Assembly: GCA_004562915.1 (NCBI GenBank)
Contig: SFQZ01000058.1
Location: 1 to 18,936 of the forward strand
Source of the DNA: a bacterium
GTDB taxonomy: Bacteria; Bacillota_A; Clostridia; Lachnospirales; Lachnospiraceae
Direction: 5' to 3'
Length of the DNA: 18,936 nt
Under the pieces are notes generated by a model that had not been told where the DNA came from, made no database searches, and was given only the letters and a program-made list of their open reading frames with translations. Both the position numbers and the translations under genes were made by a program. Position 1 is the stretch's first letter; every line of letters starts with the position of its first letter. Shown piece by piece: positions 12,967-18,936 of the stretch.

Positions 12967-15333
12967 ATGAAGCGAATTTCGTATGATAAGGACTGGGAGT
13001 TTTACGAGAGTGAAGAAAGTAATAGTTTTGTGTTTGAAACTATAAAAGGAGAAAAAATTGATCTGCCGCATGATTTTATTATTGGAAAACCGAGACGTGC
13101 AGATGCACCCGGTGGTCCCGGAAATGGATATTTTGGAAATGGACAGGGTGTATATAAAAAGAATCTGGACATTCCGGCGGAATGGGAAGGAAAAAAAGTC
13201 TTGCTGGATGTGGACGGTGCTTATATGAATATGGAAGTACTGCTCAATAATGAGTTACTGGGCGTGCATCCGAATGGATATATTCCTTACCAGGTGGATT
13301 TGACTCCGGCACTGAGATTTGGAAGTAAAAAGAATAAGCTGAAAATAATTACCCAAAGCCGTCAGCCGTCTTCCCGATGGTACAGCGGCGGAGGCCTGTA
13401 TCGTGATGTGTGTTTGTGGGTGGGTGGTCCTGTCTGTGTGAAACCGTGGGATATATTTATTACAACACTGAAAGTGGAAAATGCAAGAGCCGTTGTAAAA
13501 GTAGAAGCAGACATTACTGGTACAGATAAGGAACAGGAAATTATCTATTTTTGCGAGATTTCAGATGAGTGTGGAAATGTCGTTGGAAAAGTGGAAAAAT
13601 CTCTGAAAATTTGTGGAAAACTCAAGGATATTTCCGAAATAATTGTGGAAAAACCTGTATTGTGGAATTTGGAAACCCCATATTTGTACCATTGTAAAAT
13701 TACAATAGAGAATAACGGAGAAATCATGGATGTTGCAGAGGATACTTTTGGTATTCGGACAATTGAAGCAGATGTTGTTAATGGATTTCGTTTGAACGGG
13801 AAAAAAATAAATCTGAAAGGCGGCTGTATACATCATGATAATGGATTTTTAGGTGCCTGTGCATATCCGAAAGCAGAAGAAAGAAAAATGCGTATTCTGA
13901 AAAAAATGGGTTATAATACTGTTCGTATCAGTCATTATCCGCCGTCTCTGGCACTTCTTAAAATCTGTGACCGAATTGGAATGTTGGTTATGGATGAGGC
14001 ATTTGATGTATGGCGTATTGGAAAAGTGCCGATGGATTATCATCTTTATTTTGAAACATGGTGGGCTCGAGACATCGAATATATGGTACGTCGTGACAGA
14101 AATCATCCATGTGTGATCACATATTCGATTGGCAATGAAATTTCAGAGAGGGATGGAAAAAATAATGGTGCTGAATGGTCAGAAAAATTATCCGCAAAAG
14201 TTCGTGAATTTGATGATACACGTTTTGTAATTTCGGCTATCTGTGGAGTATTTCCTGAAAAAGAAGAAGAAGAGGCGGGAGGTAATTTTAGTCTGAATCT
14301 TCTTGATAACAATTCTTTTTGGAATGAAGCAACGAAAGATTATTGTAAACCACTTGACATCGTAGGATATAATTATTTGAAAGATTTGTATGAGGAAAGT
14401 CATAAAATGTTTCCGGATAGAGTGATGATCGGAACGGAGACACATTCTTTTACCACATATGATTACTGGGAAAAAGTTGAAAAATTGCCATATGTGATTG
14501 GTGACTGTATTTGGGCCGCTGTGGATTATCTGGGTGAAGTAGGTGTAGGAAAGGTATACTGGGAGGATGACAAAGAGAATTTCCAGTTTATGACGCCTTA
14601 TCCGTGGAGAACTTCCTGGCAGTCAGATATTGATCTGACGGGTGAACAGCGCCCTCAGTCTGTATACAGAGAGATTATGTGGGGAAATACTGCAAAATCA
14701 GGAATATATACCACACATCCAAAACATTTTGGTGAAAGTTTTATGGGAACAAACTGGCACTGGTATGATGTAAATGATTGCTGGTGTTTTGATGAATGTT
14801 GGATCGGAAAACCGGTGAAAACAGATGTATACGGTGCCGGAGATGAAGCGGAGTTTATATTGAATGGAAAGAGTCTGGGACGAAAGCCAATAGAAAAGCT
14901 GATGGCTTCTATGGATATTAATTATGAGCCGGGTGTTCTGGAAGGAATTATATATAAAAATGGAATGGAAATAAGCCGCTGCAGACTGGTAACACCGAAA
15001 GAAGCAGATAAACTTGTTCTGGAAGCTGAAGAAAACACATGGAAAGCTGACGGAAAAGATCTTGCTTATATACGTGTTGTGCTTGAGGATGAAAACGGAA
15101 ATCGTTTGACACATGATGAGAGAAAAATTACAGTGGAAGTGGAAGGTGCCGGAACATTTCTGGCAGTGGGAAGCGGTAATCCATGTACAGAGGATCAGAT
15201 AACCGCAAAGAATTGTCACCTGTATCGTGGGACGGCAATTATCATTTTAAAGAGCAAAGAAAAAGGTGACACCAGGATTACAGTGAAAGCATCCGGTGTA
15301 AAAGATGGAATTTGTACCGTTATTGCAGAATAA
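12967..15333 (+). CDS. glycoside hydrolase family 2 enzyme, cytoplasmic
   Basis: This 788-residue GH2 enzyme cleaves a terminal beta-linked sugar, most likely galactose or a relative, by a retaining mechanism. The order is: N-terminal sugar-binding jelly roll (about 1-165, with RWYSGGGLYRDV near 138), an immunoglobulin-like domain (about 170-265), the TIM barrel (about 270-580), and C-terminal beta domains resembling DUF4982 and the GH2 C5 domain. The acid/base is Glu391 in YSIGNEIS and the nucleophile Glu491 in MIGTETHS. The N-terminus has no signal peptide, so it acts on imported oligosaccharides. The start follows AAAAGGAGG. It heads a plus-strand operon, 33 bases before deoC. Beta-galactosidase is likelier than beta-glucuronidase, but the sugar is not proven by sequence. 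Confidence 0.93.
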   Translation: MKRISYDKDWEFYESEESNSFVFETIKGEKIDLPHDFIIGKPRRADAPGGPGNGYFGNGQGVYKKNLDIPAEWEGKKVLLDVDGAYMNMEVLLNNELLGVHPNGYIPYQVDLTPALRFGSKKNKLKIITQSRQPSSRWYSGGGLYRDVCLWVGGPVCVKPWDIFITTLKVENARAVVKVEADITGTDKEQEIIYFCEISDECGNVVGKVEKSLKICGKLKDISEIIVEKPVLWNLETPYLYHCKITIENNGEIMDVAEDTFGIRTIEADVVNGFRLNGKKINLKGGCIHHDNGFLGACAYPKAEERKMRILKKMGYNTVRISHYPPSLALLKICDRIGMLVMDEAFDVWRIGKVPMDYHLYFETWWARDIEYMVRRDRNHPCVITYSIGNEISERDGKNNGAEWSEKLSAKVREFDDTRFVISAICGVFPEKEEEEAGGNFSLNLLDNNSFWNEATKDYCKPLDIVGYNYLKDLYEESHKMFPDRVMIGTETHSFTTYDYWEKVEKLPYVIGDCIWAAVDYLGEVGVGKVYWEDDKENFQFMTPYPWRTSWQSDIDLTGEQRPQSVYREIMWGNTAKSGIYTTHPKHFGESFMGTNWHWYDVNDCWCFDECWIGKPVKTDVYGAGDEAEFILNGKSLGRKPIEKLMASMDINYEPGVLEGIIYKNGMEISRCRLVTPKEADKLVLEAEENTWKADGKDLAYIRVVLEDENGNRLTHDERKITVEVEGAGTFLAVGSGNPCTEDQITAKNCHLYRGTAIIILKSKEKGDTRITVKASGVKDGICTVIAE

Positions 15334-15366
15334 AATGATGTTAGGTTTAAAAAGGAGTACAGCAAA

Positions 15367-16014
15367 ATGGAAATAAAAGAAATATTAAAACACGTAGATC
15401 ATACACTGTTGACACAGACGGCAACCTGGGAGGAAATCCGTCATATCTGTGATGACGCAATGCATTATGGGACTGCATCCGTATGTATTCCGCCAAGCTA
15501 TGTGAAACAGGTAAAAGAATATGTACAGGATAGGATGGCTGTATGTACGGTGATTGGATTTCCGAATGGATATATGACAACGAAGGCAAAAGCGTTTGAG
15601 ACGAAGGATGCCCTGGAAAATGGTGCAGATGAGATAGATATGGTGATTAATCTCGGATGGGTAAAAGACAAAAAATATGACTATATTGAAGAAGAAATCC
15701 GTATTCTGAAAAATGCATGCGGAGAAAAAATTCTGAAAGTGATTGTTGAAACCTGTCTGCTGAATGAGGAAGAAAAGATAAAAATGTGTGAGATCGTTAC
15801 CAGGGCAGGAGCAGATTATATCAAGACTTCCACCGGATTTTCTACGGCGGGAGCCACTTTTGAAGATATAGAATTATTTTCAAAAAATATTGGCCCGGAT
15901 GTGAAAATGAAAGCAGCAGGCGGTATCTCTTCTCTGGATGATGCAGAAAGATTTCTGGAACTGGGAGCGGATCGCCTTGGTACAAGCCGTATTATCAAGT
16001 TGGTTAAAATGTAG
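15367..16014 (+). CDS. deoC: deoxyribose-phosphate aldolase DeoC
   Basis: DeoC splits 2-deoxyribose-5-phosphate into acetaldehyde and glyceraldehyde-3-phosphate, the final step of deoxynucleoside breakdown. The 215-residue class I aldolase starts VDHTLLTQTATWEEI, and has Asp91 in EIDMVINLG, the Schiff-base Lys153 in YIKTSTGFS, and Lys182 just before AAGGIS, matching the E. coli catalytic trio. Length is typical of the short DeoC form. It has a strong AAAGGAG site and is followed by deoB after 18 bases, so the aldolase and the mutase that feeds it are made together. Confidence 0.96.
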   Translation: MEIKEILKHVDHTLLTQTATWEEIRHICDDAMHYGTASVCIPPSYVKQVKEYVQDRMAVCTVIGFPNGYMTTKAKAFETKDALENGADEIDMVINLGWVKDKKYDYIEEEIRILKNACGEKILKVIVETCLLNEEEKIKMCEIVTRAGADYIKTSTGFSTAGATFEDIELFSKNIGPDVKMKAAGGISSLDDAERFLELGADRLGTSRIIKLVKM

Positions 16015-16032
16015 GAATAAGAGGTGCATATT

Positions 16033-17223
16033 ATGCAGAAGTATAATCGTATCTTTGTTATTGTCATGGATTCTCTGGGAGTTGGTGAGATGGCAGATTC
16101 GGAAAAATTCGGTGATGTGGGAGTCAACACGCTCGGGCATATATCAGAATCTGTGGATACATTTACGATTCCGAATCTGAAAAAGTTAGGTATTGCCAAT
16201 CTTTGTCCGCTGAAGCAGGTAGAACCGGAAGAAAAGCCTGTGGCATATTTTACAAAGATGAATGAGAAGAGTCTTGGAAAAGATACTATGACAGGACATT
16301 GGGAAATGATGGGGCTGGAAGTGACAAAACCGTTTAAAACTTTTACGGAGACAGGTTTTCCACCGGAATTGATTGCGGAGCTGGAAAAAAGAACAGGAAG
16401 AAAAGTAATCGGTAATAAAAGTGCCAGCGGAACGGAGATTCTGGAGGAATTGGGAGAAGAAGAAATTGTCACCGGTCATATGATCGTGTATACTTCGGCA
16501 GATTCTGTACTGCAGATCTGCGGAAATGAAGAGACGTTCGGTCTGGAAGAATTATATCGCTGCTGTGAAATTGCAAGAGAGATAACCATGAAAGACGAGT
16601 GGAAAGTCGGACGAGTTATTGCAAGACCGTATGTGGGAAGGAAAAAAGGGGAATTCAAAAGGACGAGTAATCGTCACGATTATGCTTTAAAACCTTTTGG
16701 TAAGACAGTATTGAATGTTCTGAAAGAAAATGGACTGGATGTGATCTCTATTGGAAAGATTAATGATATCTTTGACGGAGAGGGTATTACACGAGCTTTG
16801 AAGTCGAAAAGTTCTGTACACGGGATGGAACAGACTATAGAAGTTGCAGCAGAAGAATTTCATGGGCTTTGTTTTGTGAATCTGGTGGATTTTGATGCTC
16901 TTTGGGGGCATAGAAGAGACCCTGAAGGATATGCAAAAGAGATTGAAAAATTTGATAAAAATCTGGGAATTCTTATGGAAAAATTGAAAGAAGATGATCT
17001 TTTGATCATTACCGCAGATCATGGAAATGATCCCACCTATACAGGAACGGATCATACAAGAGAAAAAGTACCGCTTTTGTTGTATTCAAAGTCTATGACG
17101 GGAAGCGGAAAACTTCCTGAGACGGATACTTTTGCAATGGTAGGAGCAACTGTGGCAGATACTTTTGGAGTAAAGATGCCGGAGGGAACCATAGGACATT
17201 CGTTGATGAAGTATATTAAATAA
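16033..17223 (+). CDS. deoB: phosphopentomutase DeoB
   Basis: DeoB moves phosphate between C1 and C5 of ribose or deoxyribose, turning the product of nucleoside phosphorylases into the DeoC substrate. The 396-residue alkaline-phosphatase-superfamily protein has the metal-binding Asp13 in MDSLGVGEMAD, the phosphorylated Thr85 in KDTMTGHWE (the same number as in the Bacillus cereus enzyme), NKSASGTEI, and ITADHGNDPTYTGTDHTRE near the C-terminus. The start at 16033 follows AAGAGGTG; a GTG at 16024 lies within that binding site and is unlikely. No nucleoside phosphorylase, deaminase or transporter is in view. GH32 begins five bases after the stop. Confidence 0.96.
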   Translation: MQKYNRIFVIVMDSLGVGEMADSEKFGDVGVNTLGHISESVDTFTIPNLKKLGIANLCPLKQVEPEEKPVAYFTKMNEKSLGKDTMTGHWEMMGLEVTKPFKTFTETGFPPELIAELEKRTGRKVIGNKSASGTEILEELGEEEIVTGHMIVYTSADSVLQICGNEETFGLEELYRCCEIAREITMKDEWKVGRVIARPYVGRKKGEFKRTSNRHDYALKPFGKTVLNVLKENGLDVISIGKINDIFDGEGITRALKSKSSVHGMEQTIEVAAEEFHGLCFVNLVDFDALWGHRRDPEGYAKEIEKFDKNLGILMEKLKEDDLLIITADHGNDPTYTGTDHTREKVPLLLYSKSMTGSGKLPETDTFAMVGATVADTFGVKMPEGTIGHSLMKYIK

Positions 17224-17228
17224 CTGAA

Positions 17229-18839
17229 ATGGAGAAAGAATCAGTGAAAAAAAGAATTTTTGCAGAAAATAAATATATGTGGCTTCCGGTGAGAAAAGAT
17301 GGAAATCCTGTAAAATTGGATTGGTACGTGGAAGATAAAAAGGTAATGGAGATGGACGTACCATTGACAGAAGGAAAACCTGATTATTGGTCTGTTTTTG
17401 TTGTAAGCCAGTGGGAAAATCAATGGATGACAGTAGAAAGTGAGAATGAAGATTGCGGGATAAATGAGGAATACTGTCAGATTATAAATGAGGAAAAATT
17501 GCCGGCATGTCCAAAAGGAGAAAGACCTCAAATTCATTATGCTCCTGATACTGGCTGGATGAACGATCCGAATGGATTGATTTATTTAAATGGAGTATGG
17601 AAAATATATCATCAGTATAACCCTTATGGATGTAAATGGGGAAATATGCATTGGGGAGCAACAGAAACGAGGGATTTTATCCACTGGAAAGAAACATCAG
17701 TTGTATTATCCCCAGATGAAAGTGGAGTTATGTTCTCCGGATGTGGATTACTTTCAAAATCTGACGGAGAAATGTGGAAAAAAGGAGATATTCTGTATTA
17801 TTATACGGCAGCCGGCAGTGTAAATAAATGGTCTGATGGGCAACAATATACACAAAGACTGGCAGTCAGTACGGATGAAGGATATCACTTGGGTAAAAAA
17901 GATGTAGTCATTTTGCCGACAATAGCAGCAGAAAACAGAGATCCGAAGGTATTCTGGCATGAGGAGACACAGGCATATGTAATGATACTGTATATTAAGG
18001 ATTATATTTATCATATATACCGTTCTAAGGATGGAATTCAATGGGAAAAGACACAGGAACTGACCGGGGACGGCATGTGGGAATGTCCGGATCTGTTCCA
18101 GATCAGAGATGAAAAAACCGGCGAGACCATGTGGGTATTTTGGGCTTCACAGGGATATTATTATCTGGGAACATTTGACGGATATCATTTCGATATCAAA
18201 TCAGAAATGATGGAAGCTTATGCAATGCCGGAAAAACCGGAAGAACAGGGAAGAGCGTATGCGGCACAGACATTTTCCAATACCAGAGGAAGAGTCGTGC
18301 AGATGGCATGGCTTCATATGCCGGACAGAGGAAGATGCTGGAATGGTCAGTTGTCCCTGCCTGTAGAACTGGAACTGTCCAATAGTGAACAGGGAAGAAG
18401 AATGGTAATGAAGCCGGCCCGTGAACTGGAGAATCTGAGAAAACAGGAAACTTATAGAAAAATTCAGAAAGCAGAAACCTACTGTCTGTATGAAGGAGAA
18501 GAAAAGCCATTGGAAATGCTGATGGAAGGAGAGATGCCGAAGGACGGAAAAACAGTTCTCACTATATTTGGAAATCCACTTACCATTGACTGGGAAAAGT
18601 GTGAAGTTTCTTTCCCGGACAGAAAAGTAATCTTTTGCAGACAGGATGAGTTCTCCATAAGAATTTATGCAGACGTGGAAGTTCTGGAAGTGTTTGTAAT
18701 GGATGGAGCCTATTATCTTTTGAATGAAAATAAAGTGAGAAGCTTAAAAGGTGATGTAAAGATAGAAACAGACAGTGAGGATGTATGGAATGTTTATATA
18801 TATGAACTGGAATCTGTGAAAAAGATACCATGTATTTAG
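17229..18839 (+). CDS. glycoside hydrolase family 32 beta-fructosidase, cytoplasmic
   Basis: This 536-residue GH32 enzyme releases fructose from sucrose, sucrose-6-phosphate or fructo-oligosaccharides. The beta-propeller carries the three family acids: nucleophile Asp113 in GWMNDPNG, Asp238 in RDPK, and acid/base Glu285 in WECPD. About 95 residues precede the propeller, more than in simple invertases, and may form an N-terminal beta domain. The C-terminal beta-sandwich includes EVLEVFVMDGAYYLL. No signal peptide is seen. The ATG at 17229 has no good binding site; GTG at 17244, nine bases after GGAG, is in frame and may be the true start. No fructose PTS or kinase is nearby, so substrate entry is not shown. 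Confidence 0.93.
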   Translation: MEKESVKKRIFAENKYMWLPVRKDGNPVKLDWYVEDKKVMEMDVPLTEGKPDYWSVFVVSQWENQWMTVESENEDCGINEEYCQIINEEKLPACPKGERPQIHYAPDTGWMNDPNGLIYLNGVWKIYHQYNPYGCKWGNMHWGATETRDFIHWKETSVVLSPDESGVMFSGCGLLSKSDGEMWKKGDILYYYTAAGSVNKWSDGQQYTQRLAVSTDEGYHLGKKDVVILPTIAAENRDPKVFWHEETQAYVMILYIKDYIYHIYRSKDGIQWEKTQELTGDGMWECPDLFQIRDEKTGETMWVFWASQGYYYLGTFDGYHFDIKSEMMEAYAMPEKPEEQGRAYAAQTFSNTRGRVVQMAWLHMPDRGRCWNGQLSLPVELELSNSEQGRRMVMKPARELENLRKQETYRKIQKAETYCLYEGEEKPLEMLMEGEMPKDGKTVLTIFGNPLTIDWEKCEVSFPDRKVIFCRQDEFSIRIYADVEVLEVFVMDGAYYLLNENKVRSLKGDVKIETDSEDVWNVYIYELESVKKIPCI

Positions 18840-18867
18840 GGGCTGTCGGGAAATAGATAGTTCTACA

Positions 18868-18907
18868 CAGGGGCAGATGTGATCCATGCGGATCACATCT
18901 GCCCCTG
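18868..18907. terminator. perfect 18-bp hairpin after the GH32 gene
   Basis: CAGGGGCAGATGTGATCC (18868-18885) pairs perfectly with 18890-18907 around the loop ATGC. It lies 28 bases after the GH32 stop, at the expected end of the operon. The following AAATTTATCTTTT is only a weak T-tract, so it may be a terminator, a transcript-stabilising hairpin, or part of a palindromic repeat. The preceding GGGGCTGTCGGG may be the start of a larger repeat cut off by the window edge. Confidence 0.6.
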
Positions 18908-18936
18908 AAATTTATCTTTTAAAAAGAAAAAGATGG

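Noticed and set aside
15816..16472. 218-residue minus-strand frame across deoC and deoB
   Set aside because: It overlaps two securely identified genes, is low in complexity and has no support as a protein.

Overview
The window reads as a stretch of a low-to-moderate G+C, Gram-positive, anaerobic Clostridia chromosome, most likely a gut Lachnospiraceae. The evidence is a type II fatty-acid cluster with FabK as the enoyl reductase, a fused AccD-AccA carboxyltransferase, strong AGGAGG-type ribosome binding sites, tRNA genes without encoded CCA, and intracellular glycosidases. The genus cannot be fixed from the sequence alone.

Region 1 (1-825) is the tail of an rRNA operon: a spacer carrying what looks like the 3' half of the 23S processing stem, then seven tRNA genes (Asp, Val, Thr, Tyr, initiator Met, Phe, Lys) and a strong terminator. 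The three longer tRNA spacers each fold into a hairpin.

Region 2 (about 920-10499) is one long fatty-acid synthesis operon: acpP, fabK, fabD, fabG, fabF, accB, fabZ, accC, accDA and a second FabK/nitronate-monooxygenase-like flavoprotein with a Cys-rich tail. Acetyl-CoA carboxylase (AccB, AccC, AccDA) makes malonyl-CoA, FabD loads it on AcpP, and FabF, FabG, FabZ and FabK elongate. Two TTTGA-N3-TCAAA palindromes, before acpP and before fabD, look like FabT-type operators. The usual upstream fabT and fabH genes are absent; the rRNA/tRNA locus sits there instead.

Region 3 (10500-12245) holds a fold-type I PLP aminotransferase and L-rhamnose mutarotase (rhaM), ending at a hairpin terminator.

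Region 4 (12193-12790) is the most unusual part. A small minus-strand coiled-coil gene with a consensus promoter is flanked by a 31-bp inverted repeat (30/31 identical; the one difference becomes a G-U pair in RNA). One copy lies in its 5' UTR and the other inside the shared terminator. The protein carries a 15-residue internal repeat.

Region 5 (12967-18839) is a tight plus-strand operon of mixed content: a cytoplasmic GH2 glycosidase, deoC, deoB and a GH32 fructosidase. It pairs deoxynucleoside catabolism with glycoside hydrolysis, with no transporter or phosphorylase in view. The window ends at a perfect 18-bp hairpin.
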